Assembly: GCA_036702975.1 (NCBI GenBank)
Contig: DATNPX010000003.1
Coordinates: forward strand, 1-64,000
Direction of reading: 5' to 3'
DNA from: DATNPX01 sp036702975
GTDB lineage: Bacteria > Cyanobacteriota > Vampirovibrionia > Obscuribacterales > Obscuribacteraceae
Length of the DNA stretch: 64,000 nucleotides
Part shown: positions 16,444-25,074 of the stretch, piece after piece
How positions within the stretch are numbered: the first letter of the stretch is position 1
Layout: every line of letters begins with the position of its first letter
The notes under the pieces: model-generated
The model's input: only the letters and a program-made list of their open reading frames with translations
The model's database searches: none
What the model was told of the DNA's origin: nothing
Translations under genes and position numbers: made by a program

Positions 16444-17604
16444 CTATTGACGCATCGGCGGATGTTTCTTGATGAACTCGACAAGCTTTTGTGGATTGTC
16501 AGAAATTGTTATCATCTGCGCATATGGGTGACCGACTGCTTGCTGTGCCAGGCACGAATACACTTGAGACTGCAAATAATGCCCTTCACCAAGAAAAACC
16601 ATGGGGCTGCAAAAATTGAAGGTTGCATAGTGATTTTGCGCAGCATCCATGAATACTTCTTCGGTGGTAGCGGCGCTGCCAGGCGCGAACACCACACCAT
16701 ACATTGAAATCGCGAGCAATCCATCTTCTCTAATACTATTAGAAAAGTACTTCCCTATGTGAGATGCAAAAATATTGACCGGCTCATGCCCATAAAACCA
16801 TGTAGGCACCGCTAAGCTTTCTGCTCCGTTCGGATACTTGTCGACAACTTCACGAGCGCGTCCGATATACCCTGCATCTATTGTGCCGTCTGGATTTGCA
16901 TAGTTGGGGGTCTTAGATAAAATCGCGATAGCTTTGTCGATGGCGTCATCATCGGCGGTGGCAAGATAGGCACCAAGATTCGCAGCCTCCATGATACCCG
17001 GACCACCACCACTGGTGACAAAGTAACCAGCCCTGGTCAGCAACCTTGCCACTTCGACTGTCTTTCGATAATAAATGTCGTCACGCGTCGACAGGTGACC
17101 ACCCATGATTCCGACTGCTTTTCGAACAGTCAGACCGGTTTCATCGTCATAGCCCAGTAGTTCTTTGATTGCAGTGTCGATCGAGTAGTCGTGTATTCGC
17201 TGAGACAATGCTTCCATAATGTCAGCGTCGTGCCCACCGTGAGCATCGAAGTGTTTGTTGATGCGTATGTCCAGACTCTGATTATCGACAGGATCGTAGC
17301 CCGCCATCAACTCTTGCGGTGAGTAGAGCGAAGTTCTGTAGGGATTGTAGGGAAGTCCGACAAAAGGAGCAAAAAATTGTGCGCCCTTTCTCAAAAGAGT
17401 TGTTTCCTCCTCCACGCTCTCTAACTTGCAGCCAAGAAACATGGTATTTTCGGTGTCGACCTGCGCCCAGTTCACGCACAAAATAGCAACGTCAAGTCCC
17501 TGAACAACACAGTTTTTCAACGAACCATCTTTAACGTGGGCTATAAAGCTATCGATGTCGCGAATGGTTTCATACTTGAGCGGACGCGGTCTGAGTTGTT
17601 GCAC
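16444..17604 (-). CDS. LOG-family (lysine-decarboxylase-like) nucleotide-binding protein
   Basis: 386 residues with a Rossmann-like LOG domain in the C-terminal two thirds: GGHLSTRDDIYY, the first signature TSGGGPGIMEAANLGAYLA, and the second as APGSAATTEEVF, a variant of the usual PGGxGTxxE. LOG enzymes release free base from nucleoside 5'-monophosphates (cytokinin ribotides in plants), and bacterial members are mostly uncharacterised. The ~150-residue N-terminal extension and the altered second motif set it apart from small LOG proteins. The start is GTG at 17604, with AGGTG 4 bases upstream. The substrate is unknown. Confidence 0.75.
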   Translation of the reverse strand: MQQLRPRPLKYETIRDIDSFIAHVKDGSLKNCVVQGLDVAILCVNWAQVDTENTMFLGCKLESVEEETTLLRKGAQFFAPFVGLPYNPYRTSLYSPQELMAGYDPVDNQSLDIRINKHFDAHGGHDADIMEALSQRIHDYSIDTAIKELLGYDDETGLTVRKAVGIMGGHLSTRDDIYYRKTVEVARLLTRAGYFVTSGGGPGIMEAANLGAYLATADDDAIDKAIAILSKTPNYANPDGTIDAGYIGRAREVVDKYPNGAESLAVPTWFYGHEPVNIFASHIGKYFSNSIREDGLLAISMYGVVFAPGSAATTEEVFMDAAQNHYATFNFCSPMVFLGEGHYLQSQVYSCLAQQAVGHPYAQMITISDNPQKLVEFIKKHPPMRQ

Positions 17605-17639
17605 GAGTCACCTGCCGTGGTTGAAATCTGTCTACTTGG

Positions 17640-17800
17640 AGGTCTTAGTGTTTCTTTTGTCCTGATGTTTCTTATCCTGGTTTTTTCTTTTGTCCTGGTA
17701 ATTTCACCCTGGTGTTTTTTTTGTCCTGGTGTTTTCTTTAGAACTAATGTTTTTCTTCTGGCTTTGGTTTCTTTGTGCTAGTGCTTCTCTTCTGGCTTGG
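17640..17800. repeat. Degenerate T-rich tandem repeats at the efflux operon's 3' end
   Basis: Variants of TTTTGTCCTGGTGTTTT recur about six to eight times between the LOG gene start and the last codons of the membrane-fusion gene. On the minus strand this reads as an A-rich, Lys/Thr/Gln-coding stretch that stays open for more than 45 codons after the TAG stop at 17778. Copies are decayed and of unequal length. Confidence 0.6.
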
Positions 17801-19334
17801 CGTTTTCTTCTGGTATATGAGATTCGACAAGTTGTGAATGATCAGAGGCTGATTCCTGGTGCGTTCTAAACGATTTTTCGCGCTCGGGGTCCGGAGTTAC
17901 CATTGATGCACCCATGGAATGGTATACAGGTCTCGGCTCGGGTGCCGCCTCAGCGGTGCGCCGATCCACCTCTACAGGTTTGACCTCGGTGCCTTGTTTT
18001 AGCTCATCGCTGCCATGCAACGCTACCCTATCACCCTGATTGATGTCGCCGAAGATTTCGACCATGTTGCCCATCATTTGTCCACGTTTTACTTTTACCC
18101 ATTCGACCTTGTTATCCTTGCTGACGCGGCAGACAAAAGTCTCGATAGTCGAATTAGTCTCAACGGCAGTCATCGGCACAAATAGCGTGGGGTGCTGTCG
18201 CTTGGTCGGCCAGTAGACTTCGCAGAACATGCCCGGCAAAACGCGATTGTCGTGATTCCAGTAGTTAAGTTCAACCGGCATTGTTCTAGTCTTCTGGTCC
18301 AAATAATTTCCCAGACGTGCAACTGTACCAGTGAATTTTTCACCAGGATGTGTCGATACAGTGAATTGCACTTGCGCACCAGGAATGACACCACTTGTAT
18401 CTATCTCCGGCACCGGGGCAATGATTCGCAGCAGATTGAGCTGTTGTATTCGAACGATTGGAGGATATGCCCCTTTTCCGAGCGGACCGACAAAACTGCC
18501 GACGTGCATGTTTCTTTCGGTGATATAACCGTCGAACGGTGCTGCGATGGTCAAATAATCCGCAATATCGGAATAATTCTTTGTCGCCTGGCTTTGCGAC
18601 ACGACCGAGTTTTTCAAAGCAGTGACGGCATTCTGAGCAGCTCTAACGTTTTCCTGCCAGGCTTTGAGCTTCTCCTTATCAGCTGCAACTATTTTCTCGA
18701 GCACAATTACTTCGTTGGCTGAGACAACGCCGGGAACCTTCGAAGCTTCGGCGGTGCGAGTGTATGTATCGTTGTCGCCTTCCAGTTTCGCCGTAACTTC
18801 CAGCACCTGCGCTTTAGCACTGGCCAGACGCGACTCAGCTTCATGCAGCTGACCACTGACTGCCTGTGTTTTGGAATACGCTTCGTTCGTCTGAGCATGC
18901 AATTCTGGTGCGATCAAGCCGACCATGAGCTGGCCCTTCTTCACTACAGAGCCGCGGTCAACGCCGATCCACTTGATAAAGCCGGGCACCTTGGGATAGA
19001 TAGCCACGTCCTGATAGGCTTCGATTTCGCCTGGAATCTGGTCAACCCGGTCTAGCGTCTTATACTCCACTGTCACTACGGGCAGTTCACGAACAGCATC
19101 TGTTTGATCGCCGATTACCTCTTTGTCCGAGTTTGAACAGGAACAGAGGCTCATCGAAAGGGCGATGGGCAAAACAAATCTAGCGATTCCAGATCGCACT
19201 GCGCCAGACCTCATCACACAAGGTCGCACCGCACCAGACTGCATAACACCAGGTCGCACCACACCATGTCGCTCAGCGCTAGATCCCGCCCCGATCGATG
19301 TCGAATAAGCTTGTTTGATCATTGTCAGTTTCAT
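17778..19334 (-). CDS. RND efflux membrane-fusion (periplasmic adaptor) lipoprotein
   Basis: About 518 residues from ATG 19334 (MKLTMIKQ); GTG/ATG choices at 19367, 19244 and 19214 are also open. A hydrophobic stretch VLPIALSMSL ends in a lipobox-like LCSC, so the mature protein should be lipidated. Adaptor features follow: VPGFIKWIGVDRGSVVKKGQLMVGL (lipoyl half), a long coiled-coil hairpin with ALKNSVVSQSQATKNY, the second half IAAPFDGYITERNMHVGSFV, and a beta-barrel. It bridges the pump and the TolC-like channel. It is the third gene of the operon and overlaps or closely follows the pump gene. Odd: three decapeptide repeats lie before the signal peptide. Confidence 0.9.
   Translation of the reverse strand: MKLTMIKQAYSTSIGAGSSAERHGVVRPGVMQSGAVRPCVMRSGAVRSGIARFVLPIALSMSLCSCSNSDKEVIGDQTDAVRELPVVTVEYKTLDRVDQIPGEIEAYQDVAIYPKVPGFIKWIGVDRGSVVKKGQLMVGLIAPELHAQTNEAYSKTQAVSGQLHEAESRLASAKAQVLEVTAKLEGDNDTYTRTAEASKVPGVVSANEVIVLEKIVAADKEKLKAWQENVRAAQNAVTALKNSVVSQSQATKNYSDIADYLTIAAPFDGYITERNMHVGSFVGPLGKGAYPPIVRIQQLNLLRIIAPVPEIDTSGVIPGAQVQFTVSTHPGEKFTGTVARLGNYLDQKTRTMPVELNYWNHDNRVLPGMFCEVYWPTKRQHPTLFVPMTAVETNSTIETFVCRVSKDNKVEWVKVKRGQMMGNMVEIFGDINQGDRVALHGSDELKQGTEVKPVEVDRRTAEAAPEPRPVYHSMGASMVTPDPEREKSFRTHQESASDHSQLVESHIPEENAKPEEKH
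19191..19280. repeat. Three tandem 30-bp repeats in the adaptor signal region
   Basis: Units at 19191-19220, 19221-19250 and 19251-19280 each begin AGRTCGCAC and keep a strict 30-bp period. On the minus strand they encode a decapeptide of the type GAVRPGVMQS. They lie between possible start codons and the lipobox. Confidence 0.8.
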
Positions 19335-19350
19335 TGCGTAAAACTTTCTC

Positions 19351-22300
19351 CTATTCGCCGCGATCATCAGGATGCATAGACGGTGATTTCAGTGAACTCT
19401 TTTCTTGAATCAGTGCAAAAACGAGAGGCAGTATGGTCAGTGCAGAGATTGTCGAAGCTGTCAGACCCCCGATAACGGCGCGACCGAGCGGCGCGCTCTG
19501 GGCGCCACCACCGCCAAGTGCAAGAGCCATTGGCACCATACCTGCCACCATGGCGATTGATGTCATCAAAATCGGTCGCAAACGCTCTTCCGCGCCTTTC
19601 AACGCCGCCTCCTCGGCCGACAATCCATCCAGACGGTTTCGCTCGGCGAAGGAAACCAACAAAATTGCGTTGGATACACCGACACCAATGGCCATAATCG
19701 CTCCCATGAACGACTCCACGTTCAAAGTCGTATGTGTACTCCAGAGGGCGAAGAGCACGCCGAAGATGATTGCAGGCGCCGTCGACAACACAATCAAAGC
19801 AAGCTTAGGTGATTGGAAGTACGACGTCAGCATCAAGAAAATAACGCATATGGCCAGCCCTAAGCCGCCAAAGAGATGGTTGAACGTATCCTTCAAAACC
19901 GGCACCTGAGCACCAACCCGAGCCCGCACCCCTCGCGGTGGCTTACCGGCGCGGTCTAGAGCCTTTTCAACTTCCTCACCGACATTACCGAGATCCTTAC
20001 CAGAAATGTTTGCAGTCAAAGTAACCATACGCATCATGTTGTCGCGATCGTATTCCGCAACGCATTTTCCATACTGCACCTTGGCCACGTCACCAATCAA
20101 TGGATGCTGCCGATTCTCAGAGCGCATGGCTGGGAATTGCTGAATATCTTCGATTGATCTGATCTGGTCTTGAGGCACCTGCACCTGAACCTGGTATGAC
20201 ACACCAGTCTTGCGATCCATCCAGAAATTCTCGAGAATGTAACGGCTCGATGATGTTGCCGGCACAAGCGAATTTCCAATTTGCTGGGGATTCAAATTGA
20301 ACTGTCCCGCCAATTCTCTATCGATGTTGATATCCACAGTCGGATAGTCTTGCGGCTGTCCGTACTGCAAATCGCGCAGATATGGAATCTTTTGCATCTC
20401 AGCTTTGACGCGTTCAGCGAACAATTTATTCTCAGTCAAATCGGGACCCTTGACGATCACCGCAATTGGAGTTGGTGAGCCAAGGTTCATAATCTGGCTG
20501 ACAAGATCACCGGGCTCGAATGAATACGCGACATCAGACATATCCTTCGCAAAGCGCTTGCGCAGCTTGTCTTTAAAGGCTGGTAGATCGATGTGGGCGT
20601 CTTTGCGCAACTTGAAATCCATAACAGCTTCGTGCGGACCGCTCGTCCACAAGAAAACAGAGCTGATTACGAACTGCACTGGCTGCTGCCCTGCGTATCC
20701 GAGACTGGCAATGAGATTTCCAGGTCCAGCTTCTTGTTTGATAATCTCGATAGTTTGAAGAACTTTCTGCTCTGTCACCTCCACGCGAGTGCCGGTGGCG
20801 GCTCGAATGCGCAGGCGAAATTCATCGGCATCAGCGCCAGGAAACATTTCGCGTCCAATTTGCGTGAAGAGCAAAACGCTGAGTGATAGGAAAACAGCCA
20901 GATATATCGGAATGATAAGTTTGCGTAGAGGCATTCCGCGCCCAACCAGCCCCGCAAAGCGTTTCTGAAATTTGTGAAAGGGACCCTCCTCACCGGCTTC
21001 TTTCTGCGCCTTGACCAGCCAGACTGCCATAACAGGCACCAGCGTGCTGGAGAGCAGGAAGGAGGAAACCATGGCGAATCCCACAGCCAGCGACAACGGT
21101 ACAAACAACGCGCGTGTGATACCGGTCATGAAAAACGATGGCACGAACACAGCCAGAATCGACATCATGGCGAGGAATCGCGGCACCATCGTCTCTACAC
21201 CAGCGGCCAGAGTGGCGCGAGTGATCGCCTCACCTTTGCCCAGATGGACGTGGATATTTTCAATATTTACCGTCGCTTCGTCGACGAGAATACCGATAGC
21301 GAGCGCTAGCCCTGAGAGAGTTTGAATATTAATCGTTTGACCGGTCATCCACAGTGCTAGCGACGCTCCCATCAGCGCGCAAGGGATTGTAGTGACGACG
21401 ATCAGCGTACTGCGAAGATCGCGCAAGAAAAGCAAAATCATTAAACCAGGCAGCATGGCGCCCAGAGCGCCTTCTTGCAACACGTCAGCGATTGAGTCGG
21501 TAACCTTTTTGGATTGGTCGAACTCGTAGCTCAGTTTTACATCGGCTGGCAAAATCGACTGCATGCGAGGCAATGCGGCTCGCAGAGCATTGACGACAGA
21601 AACGGTGGAAGCATCCGCACGTTTAATTACAGGAACGTAGACAGTGCGCTTCCCGTTATAGAGCGCGTAGCCCGCCAGGATGTCACTTGAATCAGCAATA
21701 GTCGCGACATCGCGCATAAACACTGTTGGTCCAGGACCCATTTTAATCGGCAAATACTCGAGCTGCTTGATATCTGGAAGGTCGGTATTGACCGGAGAGA
21801 TACGCATATAGTCGCCGGTGCGCACGTTTCCAGCAGGTGTAACAAGATTCCCTGTAGCCAGCGCGTTAACGATCATGTCACCGGAAATATTGAACTGACG
21901 CAGCTTTTGAGCATTGACATTGACAACGATAGTCCGAGCATTACCACCCATCGGAGGCGGAGCTGAAGCACCGGGGATGGTGCCAAGGTCAGGACGAACA
22001 CGAACGAAGGCAAGGTCTTGAATTTGATCAATTGTCTTAGTTGGGCTCGACAATACAAGCTGCCCAACCGGCAAGCTGCCCGCGTCGAACCGCAATACGA
22101 AAGGTTCTAAAGTTCCCGGCGGCATCAAAGTTCTGGCGCGGTCGACCATGGCAACGGTCGTAGAAAGCGCCTCAGCCATGTTGGTGCCCGGATGGAAATA
22201 AATCTGAATCATCGAAATGTTCTGAATCGATTTCGACTCGATATGATCCACACCAGGAATGTAGAGGAAGTGAATCTCATATGTCGAAACCAGATAGCCT

Positions 22301-22479
22301 TCCATCTGATCCGGCGCCATGCCGCCATAACCCTGCACGACGTAGATTGATGGGATGTTCAGGTCTGGAAAGATATCTTCTTTCATGGTGCTCAGCCCCA
22401 TAATGGCTGCCATGAAAAGACTGATGATGCCGATAAGAATTGTAATTGGACGACGCATCGACGCGCCAATAAGCCACAT
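19351..22479 (-). CDS. RND-family efflux pump, AcrB/CzcA-like
   Basis: 1042 residues, the normal size. The N-terminus MRRPITILIGIISLFMAAIMG is the first membrane helix. FPDLNIPSIYVVQGYGGMAP is the family signature, and ALAIGILVDEATVNIENI in the fourth helix carries the proton-relay Asp-Glu in place of the common Asp-Asp. The second repeat has MAIGVGVSNAILLVSFAERN and RLRPILMTSIAMVAGMVPMAL. It uses the proton gradient to export substrates through the adaptor and outer-membrane channel. ATG 22479 shares one base with the upstream TolC-like stop codon, so translation is coupled. Drug versus metal substrate cannot be decided. Confidence 0.95.
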   Translation of the reverse strand: MWLIGASMRRPITILIGIISLFMAAIMGLSTMKEDIFPDLNIPSIYVVQGYGGMAPDQMEGYLVSTYEIHFLYIPGVDHIESKSIQNISMIQIYFHPGTNMAEALSTTVAMVDRARTLMPPGTLEPFVLRFDAGSLPVGQLVLSSPTKTIDQIQDLAFVRVRPDLGTIPGASAPPPMGGNARTIVVNVNAQKLRQFNISGDMIVNALATGNLVTPAGNVRTGDYMRISPVNTDLPDIKQLEYLPIKMGPGPTVFMRDVATIADSSDILAGYALYNGKRTVYVPVIKRADASTVSVVNALRAALPRMQSILPADVKLSYEFDQSKKVTDSIADVLQEGALGAMLPGLMILLFLRDLRSTLIVVTTIPCALMGASLALWMTGQTINIQTLSGLALAIGILVDEATVNIENIHVHLGKGEAITRATLAAGVETMVPRFLAMMSILAVFVPSFFMTGITRALFVPLSLAVGFAMVSSFLLSSTLVPVMAVWLVKAQKEAGEEGPFHKFQKRFAGLVGRGMPLRKLIIPIYLAVFLSLSVLLFTQIGREMFPGADADEFRLRIRAATGTRVEVTEQKVLQTIEIIKQEAGPGNLIASLGYAGQQPVQFVISSVFLWTSGPHEAVMDFKLRKDAHIDLPAFKDKLRKRFAKDMSDVAYSFEPGDLVSQIMNLGSPTPIAVIVKGPDLTENKLFAERVKAEMQKIPYLRDLQYGQPQDYPTVDINIDRELAGQFNLNPQQIGNSLVPATSSSRYILENFWMDRKTGVSYQVQVQVPQDQIRSIEDIQQFPAMRSENRQHPLIGDVAKVQYGKCVAEYDRDNMMRMVTLTANISGKDLGNVGEEVEKALDRAGKPPRGVRARVGAQVPVLKDTFNHLFGGLGLAICVIFLMLTSYFQSPKLALIVLSTAPAIIFGVLFALWSTHTTLNVESFMGAIMAIGVGVSNAILLVSFAERNRLDGLSAEEAALKGAEERLRPILMTSIAMVAGMVPMALALGGGGAQSAPLGRAVIGGLTASTISALTILPLVFALIQEKSSLKSPSMHPDDRGE

Positions 22480-23990
22480 TATTTACCGCCCTCCGCACTT
22501 GCAACAAGGGACATGAACGGGCTCAAATTGCCCTGGGCATATGCCGTCGCGAGGATAGATCGCCAGACTCTGACTTCGGCAACAGCGTCTTCCACTTCCG
22601 CTCTTGCCAGAATTCTTTCCGCTTCCGCCACCTCAACAATCGTGGATAGACCGACTCTGTATCTTTCCAGCGCCTTGATTTCATTTTCTTTCGCAGCTTT
22701 GATAAGAACGGGAGTTTCGTCGGCGATACGCCTGGCGTTATCAAGCAAAATTTTTGCCCGCGCATCCTTCTGCGTGAGGACCTGGATTGCCAGGTCATAA
22801 TTTGCTCGCCGTGCCTGTTCGTTCTGAATCGCCATGCGTTTCTGCGCTCTGATTTTGAAGATATCCGCCGCCGGAAAGCTCATCGAGAATCCCGCCACCC
22901 AGTTCGCAACCTGAGGCACAGCTCCGTCGGCTACAGGCGACAAGACATTGTTGCGCACGCCGCTGCCGCGTCCCCAGATCGCCGAGTGGAACCAGATGTG
23001 AGGATAGTAAGTTTTATTCAAGACCTGCACTTGCGCTCCTGCTGTTTTTACTTCGGCAGTGCGCAATACGGCATATGGATGCAATGCGAGATCGACAACC
23101 TGCGCATTGAACATATTGGAGGGGCGCTTGATCCACGGCGCATCATCGATGCCAATGTAGTTGCCCGCTAATCCCATTGATTCAGACAAATCAACACGTG
23201 CCAATTCCGTTTCCCGCTCCGCTTCGATCAGGGCGATGCGCGCAAATGAAAGATCTGCGTCAGCTCGTGCAGCATCCACGCCGGGACGTAATCCCTTATC
23301 AACGAGGGTGTGTACAATCAGCGCCCATGCTTCCATTCGTTTCACTGTCGCCTTCTGAGCGCGAATCGTTTGCTTAGCCGCGACTGTTTGCAAATATGCC
23401 TCGGCTGCGGCTGCGGCCACGTCCAGATCGGTCAGGCGCACTTGTGCATTGGCCGCGGCATAGTCGGTCTTTGCCAGGTTTACGTTGGCGTGTCGCAAAC
23501 CGAAGTCCCACAATTCCCAGGAAAAATTTGCGCCAGTATTATTTGCAAACACGCTGTTAAACGAAGAGCCGCGCTTCTCTGCTCCTGTCTGCATCGGAAT
23601 GACATCCAATGTCTGCGGAAAAATCGCACCGGCAATGACGTTTGTTGTGGTGCGTAATTCTTGAAACAAAAGATCGAAGTTTGGTAAGTAAGCAGTTCGA
23701 GCCAGGGTAATTCCAGCACGAGTCTGCATCACTCGCGCCTTTGCATAGCGTAACGTGGGGAAGTTTCTAAGAGAAGTGTCGACTGCAGCAGTCAACGAAT
23801 AAAGTTGCTGGATTGGAGCTCGCAGCGCTGGCGGTGTGTCGCCCGGCTCTTGACCTGCGGCATAGCTGGCAACGGTAGTTGCGTTGGCAATAAAACACGC
23901 GATGGCAGAGCAAACGAAAACCAGAACTGGTAATACGGATGCCTTAAAAAGCTTCGTCAAAAACGCAAAGGCGTGGTCGGCCCTTGACAC
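22479..23990 (-). CDS. TolC-family outer-membrane efflux channel
   Basis: 503 residues. A hydrophobic N-terminal segment (VLPVLVFVCSAIACFIANA) acts as signal peptide. The mature part has the repeated long helices of outer membrane efflux proteins: ITLARTAYLPNFDLLFQ, NFSWELWDFGLRHANVNLAKTDY in the first half and ALERYRVGLSTIVEVAEAERIL in the second. It forms the outer-membrane exit duct for the pump encoded directly downstream. The start is GTG 23990 with a perfect AGGAGG 5 bases upstream. First gene of the operon, so the promoter should lie in 23991-24324. Confidence 0.92.
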   Translation of the reverse strand: MSRADHAFAFLTKLFKASVLPVLVFVCSAIACFIANATTVASYAAGQEPGDTPPALRAPIQQLYSLTAAVDTSLRNFPTLRYAKARVMQTRAGITLARTAYLPNFDLLFQELRTTTNVIAGAIFPQTLDVIPMQTGAEKRGSSFNSVFANNTGANFSWELWDFGLRHANVNLAKTDYAAANAQVRLTDLDVAAAAAEAYLQTVAAKQTIRAQKATVKRMEAWALIVHTLVDKGLRPGVDAARADADLSFARIALIEAERETELARVDLSESMGLAGNYIGIDDAPWIKRPSNMFNAQVVDLALHPYAVLRTAEVKTAGAQVQVLNKTYYPHIWFHSAIWGRGSGVRNNVLSPVADGAVPQVANWVAGFSMSFPAADIFKIRAQKRMAIQNEQARRANYDLAIQVLTQKDARAKILLDNARRIADETPVLIKAAKENEIKALERYRVGLSTIVEVAEAERILARAEVEDAVAEVRVWRSILATAYAQGNLSPFMSLVASAEGGK

Positions 23991-24324
23991 GTCATCCTCC
24001 TGCCATCTTCAGAAGGCTGCAAAGCCTCCTGATGAGTACATAAGATACCTAAAACATAGCCAGCAACGTATTAACAGGGATCAAGGAATGAACAGCGCCT
24101 GCCAAGAGAATCCGCGTAACTTCGATTATTGATTTGCTCTACCAAGATCGGCGTTCGGGCGTTGGCGCTTAACGTTGTTCGCGATTTGATGTTTCATTCG
24201 TGAATTGGGCCAGTCACAAGCATGTCACGAGTGTATGCAATTATGATTGAGTCACCGATGCATCCCGGCGACACCAAGTTAGAGAAGCTGCAAGAAGCCA
24301 GCTTCGATTTTGAGGTGAAAAATT
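23991..24324. other. Divergent promoter region
   Basis: About 330 bases between the efflux operon and the small gene at 24325. A TATGAT near 24243 on the plus strand could be a -10 box. No coding frame with a ribosome-binding site and no strong hairpin was found. Confidence 0.45.
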
Positions 24325-24579
24325 ATGGCAGGCGATAAAGTCGATCCACGTGCAGAGAAAGCTTGTACAGAACCTGGATTTTGGCATAACCTCGGTGAAA
24401 AACTTCACCTCGTTGATAAATCATGCAATCAGTCAGTTGAAGCTATGAGACCGCCTACCAACGCGAACGCGCAAAGAGAATTGCCCAATCTCCTTATTGA
24501 AGGCGTGGAAGGCGCGAAACGTCAGGGACGCACCGGCACAATAAATAAGCAAGAAGCTGAGATGTTGAAAGAGATTTAG
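24325..24579 (+). CDS. Small soluble protein of unknown function (84 aa)
   Basis: 84 residues, very hydrophilic, starting MAGDKVDPRAEKACTEPGFW and ending KQEAEMLKEI. Two cysteines, no membrane segment, no known motif. ATG 24325 follows GAGGTG at a 7-base spacing, and an intrinsic terminator lies 24 bases after the stop, so it looks like a genuine single-gene unit. Confidence 0.75.
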   Translation: MAGDKVDPRAEKACTEPGFWHNLGEKLHLVDKSCNQSVEAMRPPTNANAQRELPNLLIEGVEGAKRQGRTGTINKQEAEMLKEI

Positions 24580-24602
24580 AACAAAAAAGTATACGGAACA
24601 TG

Positions 24603-24635
24603 AGAGCGGTCGTTGAGCCGCTCTTATTGTTTTTA
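24603..24635 (+). terminator. Intrinsic terminator after the 84-aa gene
   Basis: AGAGCGG (24603-24609) pairs with CCGCTCT (24618-24624), followed by a T-rich tail (TATTGTTTTTA). Confidence 0.85.
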
Positions 24636-24685
24636 TCCAGGAGCGATTGTAAGGCGAAGAGCGATCCGTTAAGGTGAACCAGCGA

Positions 24686-24997
24686 TTAGTAAAATGCAGC
24701 AGCAGAAGAATTGAACGCAGCGCCACCAAATTGAAGACTATTTTTCTCTTGCTGATATAAGAAGTGAGACGACGCGCAGTCGAAGCTATCGTGCGGCGCA
24801 AATGAAGTTGTAGCGGTTTTCGCGCAGAACAAGTCATCAGACTCTTCTTTGAACTGTAGTTGTGCACGAGGAGTCTCAAATTCTAAAGCTTTGGCACCAT
24901 CGAAGTTCAGTTGTTGCACTGCAGGTCTGACATCACATCTAACCTGAAGCGAGAATTCACTGCTTCTTGAACGAATTTGTTGAAAGTAAGATTTCAT
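24686..24997 (-). CDS. Hypothetical protein (103 aa)
   Basis: 103 residues starting MKSYFQQIRSRSSEF; Ser, Phe and Ala rich toward the C-terminus. No signal peptide, membrane segment or known motif. AGAGG lies 8 bases before ATG 24997, which supports translation. It is convergent with the 84-aa gene, whose terminator separates them. The unusual composition leaves some doubt. Confidence 0.5.
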   Translation of the reverse strand: MKSYFQQIRSRSSEFSLQVRCDVRPAVQQLNFDGAKALEFETPRAQLQFKEESDDLFCAKTATTSFAPHDSFDCASSHFLYQQEKNSLQFGGAAFNSSAAAFY

Positions 24998-25074
24998 AAT
25001 CGAGCCTCTGAGCGTCGTTGAGGTTGTCTCAAGAATGCCACAACAAAATGAAAAAGTCGTGACCTGAGTACCTT

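Noticed and set aside
24433..24879. 148-codon minus-strand frame
   Set aside because: Overlaps the 84-residue gene, its terminator and the better supported 103-residue gene.
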